A stretch of DNA of 64,000 bases from the NCBI GenBank assembly GCA_030761205.1, contig JAULJL010000015.1, positions 7,817,501-7,881,500 on the forward strand, given 5' to 3'. Of the stretch, positions 1-11,849 are shown piece after piece. Positions within the stretch are counted from its first letter, which is position 1. Every line of letters starts with the position of its first letter. Both the position numbers and the translations under genes were made by a program. Under the pieces are notes generated by a model. The model ran no database searches. It was not told the origin of the DNA and saw only the letters and a program-made list of their open reading frames with translations. Source of the stretch: Fremontodendron californicum (taxonomy: Eukaryota > Streptophyta > Magnoliopsida > Malvales > Malvaceae).

Positions 1-366
1 TATTTTAATTTAATTTATAATTTTTAAAAATAAATTTATCAAATTAAAATAAAATATTGTTTTAATATAATTTTTTTTATTAATTAAAAAAAAAAATATA
101 CATGAAGGGAAATCGCCACCCCCCATGGCGATTTCCCTTCATGGTTTTAGCAAAATTGGCTAAAATTACCAAGGGAAATCGCCATGGGGGTGGCGATTTC
201 CCTTGGTATTTTTTTGCAAATTTGCAAAAAAACACGCTGGGAAATCGCCATGGGGGATGGCGATTTCCCAGCTGAAAAAAAAAAGTCCGTATTTTGGGAA
301 ATAATCAAAAAGTAACGGTAATTTGGGGTTTAATTTTTTTTTTAGCTATATTAGTATAAAAAAACC
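1..366. mobile_element. Right end of a palindrome-bearing Mutator-type element (element A)
   Basis: This is the terminal part of a transposon whose body lies left of the window. Three near-perfect palindromes sit at 101-143, 168-207 and 236-272, each built from GGGAAATCGCCA facing TGGCGATTTCCC across a 6-8 base centre. After them come the same subterminal text (a region reading GTAACGGTAATTTGGG) and the same end (TATAAAAAAACC) as in the complete elements at 29614-33744 and 48010-49515. By comparison with those, the element should end at 366 and bases 367-375 should be the right copy of a 9-bp target duplication. The left copy is not in the window, so this cannot be tested here. Confidence 0.8.
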
Positions 367-375
367 CGAAATAAA

Positions 376-2369
376 CACATCTTATTGAACTTTTGACTAT
401 CCATTTTAGATTTAGTTCTACAAATTAGTGAAACTTGATAAACGTTTTCTTACCAAAAAAAAATTCCACATAGATAAGTTGTTTAATCTTTCTAATCATA
501 ATAAAATGTATTCTGCATTTTAAATTAATATTAATAAGGAGTTGCCGATTATATTTGAATCCAAATTTTTTATATATAAAAAAAAGTCAAATTATTTAGA
601 AAGTAATCTTTACTCCCACAAAGATTAGTCGAGCTGATATAATTTGTTAACTAGGATTCGATCTTTGTGAAGTGTATTGTGACAATAAAATTTTAAATAT
701 ATCAAATCAATATAAAAAAAATACACTTTTAAAATCACTCATGAAAAAAATAAATTTAAACAAAACTCAAAAATATCTTATAACCGTATTATTAAAAAAA
801 TATTTACAAGTGAATTCGTCAATGATCTTCTTATGTGATATAATAATATTTCTTTTCTTTGCTAATTATAGTTCATAAATCATTATAAATTGTTTTAACA
901 TAAACGTATTAAATCAATTTAAATTATCAAAAATTTATTTCAAATTTAGCTCTAGCTCGTCAATAGATCTACTCCTATGCGAGTGTTTTCAACATCATTC
1001 AATTGTTGACTATATCCAAAGTTATTGGAATATACCAATCATCCAAGGAAGAAAAAAAAGAAAATTAAAAGTTAGATTAAGGTCAATTTCATTTGAGTTA
1101 AAATTATCGTTCGAGGATTAAAATTTAAAGGTTTTATATTGAAAATGTTGAGTTCGAATTTTGAAATATATAAATGAGATTTATAGGTAGAAGAATATTA
1201 CTTTTTATTGTATAATCTAAAATCATATATACATATATATAAATATAAATTACAAAAGTATTAAAAGGGGGATTGTTTGTGGATAACTGGCCAGGAAGGA
1301 CAACAAAAAGAAAGAAAGAAAGAAAGGTGAATTATAAAGGATTAATTAGCTTTACATCACAAGACAGTTTGTTTACGTTGATTGTCATTTTCTACTTAAA
1401 GCGAACCCCCACTGCCACTGTCATGCCATTAATTATTTAATTATTTTTTGGAATCAATTAATTAATTTATTTATTTGTATGGCTACGTTTGCAATCATTA
1501 TTTTAATCAATAATAAAATGTAACATTTTTTTGGTTTAATCTACAACAATTGGTTCTCAAGTTTGGGGTCAACACTGGAATACATATATATATATATATA
1601 TATATAGGAATTTTAAATATATATATATATAAGGGAGCAAAGAGAAATTTAACTTTTAATAACATTCCTAATTACCCAGAGACAAAATCATCGTCATTTG
1701 TCAAAAGCATGAAAACGAGCAACAAAGAATGGGAGAAAAAAAAAAAAAAAACCTCTGTTTTGAAAGTACAGCCCATCATAGTATTTTTTACCATAAGAAC
1801 AAGTTATTCAAATTGGAGAATGAATATTACGATATAGGTAACCACATTTACGTAATAGTATTCCTGATATTAAATTATCTGAACATAAAAGATGAAAATT
1901 ATTACTTGAACTGCTTAATTCAGATTGAATATCTGTTTGTACAATTTAAAAAAAAAGGGAAACCGACTTGACTTCACTTGAATCAAAGACAGCTACATAG
2001 GTGTTGAACTGTAATACAGCATTCTCATAATTGAATGGATTTTCTTTTTCTTTAAAAAAAAAAAAAAACTAAAACCATAAAAACCATAATAAATAAATAA
2101 ATATATTTGGTGCAATGAAAAGAAAGATTGATTTTTGCCATAATAATAAAAGAAAAAGAATGGTAGGAAAATACAATTTGAACATTACACATCAAACAAA
2201 ACAAGTTGTATCTCATATTTTTTTTTCTTCATATTAATGATGTAAATATAAAAATGACATAAATATTATATTTATCAAAATTATAAATACGAATATAATA
2301 CGTGTATTAAATATGTTTGCTAATTATATTTAAACATATTGTATCATATTTATTATATTATTTTTGTAT
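376..2369. other. AT-rich intergenic DNA
   Basis: I see no gene here. The stretch holds long A/T tracts, short AT microsatellites (about 1573-1632) and a short GAAA run near 1309-1326. The small open frames have no recognisable domain and are rich in Lys, Asn and Ile codons, as expected from AT-rich noncoding DNA. Confidence 0.6.
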
Positions 2370-2378
2370 TTATTAAAT

Positions 2379-2564
2379 GGATTTTACTAACGAGTGCTCT
2401 TATGACACTCTTTAAAGTTACCACATATAGTAATATCTTCATTCAATACATTAAAAATGATGAATAAAATTATCACTTATTACATTTAATACAAAGTTAT
2501 TACTATAAATGACAGGTTAACTAACCTTAAAGAATGCACTAAGGATACTCGTTAACAAAATCTC
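2379..2564. mobile_element. 185-bp MITE, family M1, Mutator-like
   Basis: The ends are inverted repeats (left GGATTTTACTAACGAGTG, right complement GAGATTTTGTTAACGAGT), and the inner arms also pair (TAGTAATA.. against ..TATTACTA). The element is flanked by an exact 9-bp duplication TTATTAAAT at 2370-2378 and 2565-2573. Nine-base target duplications are typical of the Mutator superfamily. Copies or relics of the same family occur at 5182-5366, 5731-5915, about 5987-6175, 47036-47210, 61510-61692 and 63674-63851. Confidence 0.8.
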
Positions 2565-2808
2565 TTATTAAATATATTATATTTCGTGTCTAAAATTATT
2601 AAATCTACTAATATCTTATTCATATCAATAGGCTTTTCATTATTAATTTATTTTACTTTACTTCACCACCAATTTTCACATAATTATTAATTAGTACTTG
2701 TAATAATAATAAGAAAAAAAGAGAGTTGATTATAATAAGAAAGAAAGCGTTGGTTAAGGTTTGCATACCGTCAAAAATCCATTTCGTCTTTTGCTTTCAT
2801 ATTATTCG

Positions 2809-3392
2809 GAGAGAAAGAAAGAGAAAGCAAAGAGAGAAGGAGAGAGAGAACACCTTATCTTTGGGGTGCCTGCAGAAGACATTTTTAACGCAAAAAGAAA
2901 AGGAAAAAAAAAAAAAAAGGAAGAGCAACACAAAAATACTACACCCGACAGAAAATCTTCTGAAAAACTAAAGAAAAAACCAAAAATCTTTCTCCTTTTT
3001 CTTTTCCTCTCTGTTTAAAAAACGCTGCGAAGAGAAACATAAACAACAACGTTTGAGAGCTTTGTCCCTTCACATGGATTTAGATTTTCAATTATATTTT
3101 TCTTTTTCTCTTGGATTTTTTCATCATCAAAAACATGTACAGCAGCAAAAACATGTACAGCAGCAGCACAGACATCAACAAAGATAACACTCGCTTTTTC
3201 TGTATTAGAATTTCCAGAGAAGAAAAACCAACAATTCACTAATTTTAATAGCTTAAATAATTCGATTAGGTGAGTTTTTTTTTTTTTTAATTTTCAATAG
3301 TAATATATATATATTTTTGTCTTTGCTTTATTTGATTTGCTTGTTTTTATTTTTTATTTTTATATAGGTTATAGTGTTAAGAAAGATAGAGG
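2809..3392 (+). promoter_or_regulatory. 5' leader of the PIF1-type gene with two upstream ORFs and a leader intron
   Basis: A GA-rich tract (2809-2850) is followed by a probable leader. Two short upstream ORFs overlap in different frames: 3074-3187 (37 codons, Gln/His-rich end) and 3135-3242 (35 codons). A splice donor at 3270 (AG|GTGAGT) and an acceptor ending at 3367 (TATATAG) would remove a 98-base leader intron 25 bases before the start codon. Both upstream ORFs lie in the spliced leader and could lower translation of the main frame; this is inference. The transcription start is not visible, so the left limit is a guess. Confidence 0.5.
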
Positions 3393-6300
3393 ATGAATCA
3401 CTGCGTTCCCGATTTCGAAATGGAAGACGATTATTCAATCCCTACATCTTCTAGTTTAGCTCGCCCTAAAAAACCTTCCATGTAAGCTTCTTCTTTTCTG
3501 TTTTTTATTTTATTTTATTTTATCTCTTATATATTATGAAAATTGTGAATTGATAAACTGATAAACAGGCCAGAGGATGAAATCATGGAGCTGTTGTGGC
3601 AAAACGGTCAAGTTGTTATGCAGAGTCAAAACCAACGATCTTTCAAGAAATCACCGCCGTTCAAATTTCATGACGCCGACCAATCAGCTCCGAGAGAGAT
3701 CCGATCATCATCATCTCACCAGCATCATCATCATCATCAACAACAACAACTGCAACAGCAATCGGTTACCGATCATCTCTTCATGCAAGAAGATGAAATG
3801 GCTTCATGGCTTCACTATCCTCTCAGCGACGCCAACTTCGACCAAGATTTCTGCGCTGATCTCCTCTATCCTTCCTCCTCCGCCGCCCCAGCCGTCGGCA
3901 CTTGCGTTACCTCCACCGCCACAACCTCCGCTCCTCCTATACTTGGAAGAGTTTCTCAAATTTCAGTTTCGACTTCGGCTATGGCGTCAGCTCCTAGGCC
4001 CCCGATACCGCCGGCGAGAAGGAATGAGTTGGATTCGACGAGGATCCAGAACTTCGTTCACTTCTCTAGGCATAAAACGGCGACGGAGAAGCAATCTGGA
4101 CCCTCGAGTTCGAAGAGTGTTATGAGGGAATCGACAGTCATTGATTCGAGCGACACTCCGGCGATGGCTCCCGAATCGGGAGCCTCTCAGGCTATGCCGA
4201 GCAACACCGAGGCAGCATCTGGCGGGAACAACAACAATGCCTACGCCAACACGAGCGCCGCTGCAGTAGCCAACACGCAATCAGTTGGCGTCAGCGTGGG
4301 TGCCAGCAAAGACAATTTAGCCACGTGCGAGGTCACTGTGACATCATCAACTGGAGGCTCCAGTGCTAGCGCTGAACCTATGGCTCAAAAGGCAGCCTCG
4401 GCTGAGGACCGGAAGCGGAAAGGAAGAGAACTGGACGACGCCGAATGTCACAGCGAGGTTAGTTTCATTGGAGTTAAAAAAAATTTATCTCTTCTCTCGG
4501 CTAACGTGCGCCGTGGGTTGACGTCATTTAACGTGAGCACTCCCCTCTTTGTCACTAGGCGTGTAATTTGGGAATTGTAACGTGCCATGGGTGTCGAGTT
4601 AAGAAATGCCACGTGTACAACATAATTGGGGTGGGGAGGGAGGAGGTGGAGACGAATTTGATGATTGGAGGAGGGAGGAGGTATGCAGTGTCAAGTGGGA
4701 GTAATTTGAATTTTTAAATATAAAAATATTAATTTATTAAATTTTTTATATTTAATAAAATTTTTATTGAATTTTTAAAAATAATATATTAATAAAAAAT
4801 GTTAATCAATGTCTATATACACTGATTAAGGTATTATATTTAAAAATATATATATAGTTAATGTATTATTATTTTTTAAATTCAGTAAAAATAATCTATT
4901 AAATATAATTTTTTTTAAAATAATAAATAAATAATTCTTAACCAAGACACATCTGTTAAGCAAACCCTATATTAATTAGGAAAATATTAATAAATGTCTA
5001 GTGGCAAATGATATTTATGAAAAGAAAAGTGTAATGAATGCATTATTTTTTTTTTGAATTTAGTAAAAATAATATATTAAATGTATTTTTTTTCAAAATG
5101 ATAAATAAATAATTCTTAATTAATACTTATAGACACCAATTAAACGGATCCTATTAATTAAAGTATATATATTATTTTAATAAATTTTATTAATGAGTGT
5201 CTTTAGAACATTTTTTAAAATTAATTAATATACTATTTATAGTAATAACATTGTATTAATTACAAAAGTTAATAACTTTATTTATCATTTTTAATATATT
5301 GAATGAATATATTATTACATATAATAACTTTAAATAGTATTTTTAAGACTTTTGTTAATAAAATTCTATTTTAATCTATGTGATTAAACATTGATTAATA
5401 TTTTTCGTAAAAAAATTTTAAAATAAAAATATTTTTGAATTGACGGGCGCTTTACAACCCCTGTTTTCACTTGTCAGTTAGTTTTGGATAATTCTTTTTC
5501 ATTTTTGGTATATTTTTATTGTTTAAGTGCTTAAAACATTCTCTAATGTTTAGCGGTTCTCGTTAAGCTTAATGATAGCTTCTCTAACTTTTTTACGTTG
5601 GGTGCATGGGAATTCTAAAAAGATTTATCCTTTTTGCAAACCTAGATACGCACTATTAGGATACGAGACATTATTTAAATATAAATTTTGTTAACGAATA
5701 TCATAAGAATGTTTTTTTAATGTCAAATATGAATTTTGTTAATGAGTATCATAAGGACACTTTTTAAGGTTACTAAATATAATAATATTTTTAATCAATG
5801 TATTGAAAATGATAAATAAAATTATTAACTTTTGCATTTAATACAATATTATTACTATAAATAATATATTAACTAATCTTAAAAAATGCCCTAAGAGCAC
5901 TCGTTAGCAAAACCCTTTAAATATTGAATTGTTTAATGTTTACAAAATCTAAAATTAATCATAAACCATTAATTTTTTTTTTATATAAGGTGTCTGAATT
6001 CTGATATTAAATAAAGTATTAAAAATGATAAATATATAATAATATTTTCTTTTAACATATTAAAAATAATAAATAAAATTATTAATTACTACATTAAATA
6101 TAATATTTTTATTATAAATAATATATTAATTAATTTTAAAGATTATCTTAAAGAGCAATTGTTAGCAAAATTTTATAAAAATTAATAAATTTAAAAACAA
6201 TAAAAAAAAACAGATTTACTTTATTATTCTAATAATTAATATTCTTTTAACTCAGGGTTAGACCTTTAGGTTAGTTTTTTATGAATACTATAAAATAAGA

Positions 6301-9300
6301 AAGAAAAAAAAGAGAATGATAGATTTTTAGTACAGATCATCCAAATAGAGAAAGAGAATCTTCAACAAAAAAAAAATAAATAAATAAAGGAAGAGAAAGA
6401 GAACATGAAAAGTAGGCAGCTGAAGCAGAAGGAGTTCTTAATATTTCTCAGCTTCCAAACTATATTTCTTTCTTTTTTTTTCTTTTGGAAAAGCGGGAGG
6501 GGTTCATATTGTTTATGGTTTAGCTTAATTACCGAAAGGTTAAAAGGAAAAAACTATGTTCGGAGAATATAGCCTTCTATTCTAGGTGCTATGTTAGAGT
6601 TTTCATAGGTGTATTCATAATTTCATGATAAAAAAGACTAAGATCCTCAGGTCTAAGTCAGTTCTATCAACAACAAAAAAAAAAAAAGTGTTTCGTCGAA
6701 AACAGACACATCTATGTTGAGATTTAGGATGGTACTATATGTTTTTAATGTGTTAAATGAAAAATCTGTGAATTCATTCATCTCTTTTATCTTTGTATCA
6801 AAATTCATCTGATAATTTTTATTGTTGCCAAAGGATGCCGAGTTTGAATCCGCAGACACAAAGAAACAAACGCGTGGATCCACATCTACAAAAAGGTCTC
6901 GTGCTGCCGAGGTCCATAACCTCTCAGAGAGGGTCAGTATTTTATTGACATTAATTAGAGTAGTGTTGATGAAATTTGTTGTTGTTGTTGTTGTTGTTCT
7001 TCTTCTTCTTCTTCTTCTTCTTCTTCTTCTTCTTCTTCTTCTTCTATGTAATTACATTCCTTTAGAGGTGTAATATCTCATTTATGTGCAGAGACGCAGA
7101 GATAGGATAAATGAAAAGCTGAAGGCTTTGCAAGAACTTATACCTCGTTGCAACAAGGTTTGTCATACCATTGAGGATTTGTTAATGTTTTTCCTGATAT
7201 GGATATTTCTCTCTCTGCTGTTATTAATATATTGCATCTTTCTGAGTCTCAGTCAGACAAAGCTTCAATGCTGGATGAAGCAATTGAGTACTTGAAGTCA
7301 CTTCAATTGCAAGTTCAGGTATGTCTTTGCTTATAGTTAATTAATGACAGATGTGTGAGATTATATAGTCTAGCCAAAGAGGTTTGTTCTTACAACTCTA
7401 TATCAAAACCAGTTCCATGAAGTAATTTGATTGGGTTATTGTACTTTTGAGCAATATAGTTGTGTAAAATGCCGACAAATAAAGTACCTTTTGTCTTTTT
7501 TTACATCTAGAATACATGTTTCTTTAACATGTGAGGATCATGACTTAATTGATGCTACAACACTAGAAAGCCCTTAATCAACAATCTTTCACCTGTTTTA
7601 TTACGAATGTTTATGGAACTGTTAATGACAGGGACTTATTCCATTGAAGTGAAAAAAGAAAAAAAAGATAATAAGATTCACCAAAACACCGCCAAGCTTA
7701 AGAGGCAAGATTTCTTTTGGGTGAGAAGATGACTAAATTAATAAGACATGTATGTTGGGGATTGTGCTCCAACAAAAAAAAAAAGTTTGGATTGTCAGAT
7801 GGAAACACCAAAGAACAAATTAGAACTAGAGCTTAATCAGTAATTCTTTCATTTATTTTAATGTCTTTGAATATAACTTTGTTGAATCAAATAGTACTAC
7901 ATGATTGACTTCTGCAGCAAAAGCCACTGGTATTTGCAAATTGTTATGTTCGACATCCTGCAGAATCTAATCATTGCTCCTAACAAAAAAAAGTATCCAC
8001 TAAGCCAAAATTAATTCCAGCCTCACTTTTCCACTCTCTATCTCACCCTCTCTCTGTTCTTATCCGTGTTGCTATATGCGTGGATTTTCTTAAATGTTCT
8101 GTCCAGATTGGATGAAATTTCATAATTCTATACTTGAGAATAATGCAGTCTCCTAGAACTAAGGAAGAGGAGTTTGGTATATGTCTTTCTTAAAAGCTCC
8201 AGTGTAATTAATTCTTTATGTTGGAGATGGCACAACCCTTTAGACAATTTTTTCCTCGAGCCTTTACTTTCCTCAGCTTTAATTGCTAGAATTATTGATT
8301 CTTGCAGCATTATTCATTTTACCAATCAATAATGTGCATATTTTCGCATTCTAATTTATAAAAGCCCATCCTAACCATAGAACTTTATTCTCACTTCTAC
8401 TCAGCTCTTGTTACATGCTTGTACATGTAAATAATTCCTTTCATTCCACGTACTATGCAGTAAGCTGGGAGATGATTGTTATGTTCCATTCACATGTCAT
8501 TTAATCAGCATTGTTTTATACATTAAAGAGCGATCTTGTGCATTATTTATGACAATTTAGATTTTAACTTTCTTCAGATGATGTCCATGGGTTGTGGCAT
8601 GGTCCCAATGATGTTTCCTGGTGTTCAGCAGTACATGCCAACAATGGGAATGGGAATGGGAATTGGGATGGGCATGGATATGGATATGGGAATAAGTCGG
8701 CCAATGATGCCATTTCCCAATGTTTTGGCTGGCTCAGCGTTACCAACACCAGCAGCTGCAGCTCATTTGGGTCCAAGGTTTCCTATGCCAGCCTTTCATA
8801 TGCCACCACCAGTTCCAGCTCCTGATCCATCAAGAATCCAACCAAGCAATCAGTCAGACGCCATGCTAAACCGGCTTGGCATGCAAAACCTAAACCAGCC
8901 ACCGGTCCCAAATTTTGCTGATCCTTATCAGCAGTATATTGGTCTTCACCAGATGCAAATACCCCTTCCACAGGTAATGTTTAGCATGTCATCTTTCCTC
9001 CAAATCAGGGCATTCATATCTATTATGTTATTTTCCTTCAAACATTTTGTCTTTATACCTATCATCAATTGCATTTTAACTTCCTTCGAACAAATAGAAA
9101 ATACCCATAAGTCCTTATTCACAGCTTTTTCCTGCTATTGTCTAGGCTTGATTTTATTCACTCTTGACAATATCTTAGAAGAAGATTGGCTTGGGAAATT
9201 ACTAATTTAATTTCTAATTTTATCTTTTTTATTTTCCTAAAGAAAAATTTTCATCAGATGTCTGATATAACACCAGCTCAATCACATCGAGACATCACAA

Positions 9301-10123
9301 TTTTTTTTTACGAGTATGAAGTACTTTCACCTTTTACAGAGTCAAGCAATGGCCCAGCCAAGTTCCAGTAAACCAAGTACCAGTAGAGGAACTGAGAATA
9401 TTGAAAATCACCCATCAGGTAGGTCCATTATTTTCTAGTTTCACATTATTACAAGAAGTTGTTGACATCAGTACGCATATGGGAAATGATAAGACAGTAC
9501 ATGCCATGACCCCTCTAATCATTTCGTATGCTTAGCATCTCCATGGCATGTACAGACTTAAGTTATGTTACTCGAATTTGGATATTAGTGTCGGATACGG
9601 GTATCTGCATGTTCAATTTTTTTCAAGATTTTTATGTATTTGAAGGGTCCTTAAAAGATATATCCTCGTACCCATGTCTAGATATGCGTCGAATACGAAT
9701 GTCGGACACAAATACTTAAAAAGAAAGTCCGAGCAACATAAGACTTAGAGCATTTGACATGAAAACAACCTGGCTTTCAAACCAAGTATTCTCTGCTTCC
9801 ACTTTGACAGACATGATGAGCCATGTCAGTTCGAATGTGGAGTGAGACATATTTATTAGCACTTGATCTAAAAGTTCACTTACCGCTAATCCTGGATGAT
9901 TTCTAATTAACTTTTTTTTGGATGATATCATGAAGGTGACATGAGACGATAGCGCTAAAAATCTTGGCTGGTTAAAAATGTTACAAGTTGCGGCCATTGA
10001 TCTACTCTGGCACTGCTAGCAGATTCTGTTATCTGAATTCCGGTCGAGTTTTGCTTGTGTAATTCCTTTTGAATCCATAACATACAACGTTTAAGATAGA
10101 GTTCCCTGTGCATTGCAGGTTGA
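3393..10123 (+). CDS. PIF1: PIF1-type phytochrome-interacting bHLH transcription factor
   Basis: Predicted exons: 3393-3481, 3569-4457, 6834-6932, 7092-7157, 7253-7318, 8578-8973, 9340-9418 and 10119-10123, giving 562 residues with every junction in phase. The N-terminus (MNHCVPDFEMEDDY) and the active-phytochrome-B-binding motif ELLWQNGQVV mark a PIF. A conserved block (QEDEMASWLHYPL) and a long low-complexity Ser/Ala/Thr region follow. The bHLH runs from the basic region (RSRAAEVHNLSERRRRDRIN) through LIPRCNK to LDEAIEYLKSLQLQVQ, and the Met/Gly/Pro-rich tail (MMSMGCGMVPMMFPG) is that of PIF1/PIL5. PIF1 is a nuclear factor that binds G-boxes, represses seed germination and chlorophyll synthesis in the dark, and is degraded after binding light-activated phytochrome. 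The protein is longer than the roughly 480-residue Arabidopsis PIF1, mostly through the low-complexity region. Intron 2 (2.4 kb) is swollen by MITEs. The last exon adds only the final base pair of a Gly codon and TGA; without that splice the frame would end at 9438. Confidence 0.9.
5182..5366. mobile_element. MITE, family M1, in PIF1 intron 2
   Basis: This 185-bp element begins AATTTTATTAATGAGTG and ends with the matching inverted end TTGTTAATAAAATT. Exact 9-bp direct repeats TATTTTAAT flank it at 5173-5181 and 5367-5375. It belongs to the same family as the element at 2379-2564. Confidence 0.75.
5731..5915. mobile_element. MITE, family M1, in PIF1 intron 2
   Basis: The ends GAATTTTGTTAATGAGTAT and ACTCGTTAGCAAAACCC are inverted repeats of each other and of the M1 family. 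The flanks GTCAAATAT (5722-5730) and TTTAAATAT (5916-5924) agree at seven of nine bases, which fits an aged target duplication. Confidence 0.7.
5987..6175. mobile_element. Degenerate MITE, family M1, in PIF1 intron 2
   Basis: The inner arms (AAAGTATTAAAAATGATAAAT and ATTATAAATAATATATTAATT) and the right end (AATTGTTAGCAAAATTTT) match the M1 family. The left end is degraded and no clear target duplication is visible, so the limits are approximate. Confidence 0.5.
6978..7044. repeat. GTT/CTT trinucleotide microsatellite
   Basis: A run of GTT units passes into a long run of CTT units inside intron 3 of the PIF1-type gene. It gives a false Val/Leu-rich open frame. The pyrimidine-rich part lies about 50 bases upstream of the exon 4 acceptor. 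Confidence 0.9.
9563..9741. mobile_element. hAT-like MITE, family M2, in the last PIF1 intron
   Basis: The inverted ends are TTATGTTACTCG and CGAGCAACATAA. The interior carries the family phrase GTGTCGGATACGGGTAT and, near the right end, GTCGGACACAAATACTT. The flanks GACTTAAG (9555-9562) and GACTTAGA (9742-9749) share their first six bases, which fits an aged 8-bp hAT duplication. Relatives lie at 11261-11445, 12346-12471, 25770-25864 and 58975-59055. Confidence 0.7.
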
Positions 10124-11849
10124 CAATTCTGCGTGGATCACTCCGGAAAGGTTCTTCTTGCCTTTCTTAAAGTTTTGTAGTGTAAGAGAACATGATTCCT
10201 GTTTGAGAGAAACTTCTTTCAACTAGCTAATTTGTTATGACACAGCTAACATGTAATTATTACACTACCATAGAAATAGTTCCTTACTTTCTAGTTTCGA
10301 TTTTCACCTCCATTTTCCCCATATTTCATCATATGGTTTGTTTTCTATTTGTTCAGAACCTGAAAGAGGCTTAGACATTAGAACCTAGTGACAAAAAAAA
10401 TATATAGCCATCTTCGGCTTGGTGGGATGACTCTGGTTTGCTGACAACCCCAGCCCTTCTATCCCAAGTTGTTTCTGATTCGATTAAGAGGGTCTAAACC
10501 CAGCTTGCAAAATTGAGGAAAATGTGGTCACCACTGAAAAAGGCAAATAGAAAATTGTCTTCATCGATGCACTTATTCATGGAATTGTGGTCCATTACGT
10601 ATATATTTTTGAGTTTCAGCAAGAATGTAAGATTACAAAGGAATATCAAGCAGAGTTTTGAAAAGAATTTTTTCCTTTCGGTATGAACTTGTAGACGGGT
10701 CTCAGCTGCACCCCAGCTCTCTTTCTGAACCTTAAAAAGGTGCAAATGGGGAAGAGTCGCTGTTCCCTTTACCTTTTTTTTCAGCTCAAATTGAACTTTG
10801 CCCCAATTCTCTGAACCTTAAAATGGTGCAAATGAAAAATCGTCGCTGTCCCCTTTTACCTTTTTACTGCATATTGAGCTCTGCACAACCGTATGGCAGA
10901 ATTGTACGACGAATCAGAACATGTCAGATAGCATATTAAGAATTTGGCACTTTGACCAACATAACATTGGGCACAGGTAAGAGAGCGACCTCTCGTTAAT
11001 CATACAGAGAACAAAAAGGGTCTACGTTCAGTTCATCTAATAGATGAGATGATAGGCCCTGGTTTTGTTATTATCAAGAAAATGATCGGCCCTCCCCTCA
11101 TCGAAAAACTTAAAGCTTGACTTTTCACATCATCGTTAAAACCCCATTCTCTAAAACAAAAACCCATCTTAGCACATGTACGTGTGTGCTTAAGTGAGAT
11201 AAAACAGGGCCAAATTGTCAATCATCTCCTCAACTCTTCTTTCTTATACTGTACTACTATCTATGTTACTTTGGACTCAAGTGTGTCGGATACTTCGACA
11301 CAAGTATGTTCAATTTTTTTTAAAGTTTTCTCATGTATTTAAAAGGTCTTTGGAGAGTCATATCTCTCATATCTTCATGCCCATGTCCGATTATACGTCA
11401 GACACAAATACTTCAAAAAAAAAACAAAAAGTTGGAGCAGCATAGACTACTATAATTCACAGTAAAAACAAAGAAACTTTTACAGCGGGTTGGAAGAGAT
11501 TAGGAATAGGTTGGGACTTACTGTAACAAAGAAAGGCCATCGCATTCGCAGGCATTTTCATTGAGATATAAACTCACACAACACAAGAAAAAATGTGATT
11601 GCAAAACTCCAGGAAGAGGATATGTTTTAAGGATTTAACCAATTAATACATTTAATGAGCCTCCATTCTGAACTGAAAGAAGAATCAACCCCTTACCAGG
11701 TTCGAGACGGCGGGATGATTTCTCCTCTACAATCACAGCAAAACTTGGACATAACTATGTTAACATCCTTGGAGTCAGCAAAGAACTAAAATACGAGCCC
11801 TCCCGTACAAACATCTTTTTTTTTTCTTCCTTGCGATAACAATATGTGA
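10124..11849. other. Intergenic region between convergent genes
   Basis: This holds the 3' untranslated region of the PIF1-type gene on the left and that of the minus-strand HIT zinc-finger gene on the right. A partial tandem duplication is visible: the text CTGAACCTTAAAA.GGTGCAAA followed by GTCGCTGT occurs at about 10725 and again at about 10812. The M2 MITE at 11261-11445 is the only other structure I can support. Confidence 0.6.
11261..11445. mobile_element. hAT-like MITE, family M2, complete copy
   Basis: The ends are CTATGTTACTTTGGACTC and GTTGGAGCAGCATAG. An exact 8-bp duplication ACTACTAT flanks the element at 11253-11260 and 11446-11453, the signature of the hAT superfamily. It is 185 bp long and has no coding capacity. 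Confidence 0.85.

Noticed and set aside
3577..4125. Second long frame over PIF1 exon 2
   Set aside because: It is a shadow frame in a GC-richer exon; the PIF1 frame carries the known motifs.
8536..9210. 224-codon frame as a separate gene
   Set aside because: Only 8578-8973 is PIF1 exon 6; the rest reads through a splice donor (CAG|GTAATG) into intron.
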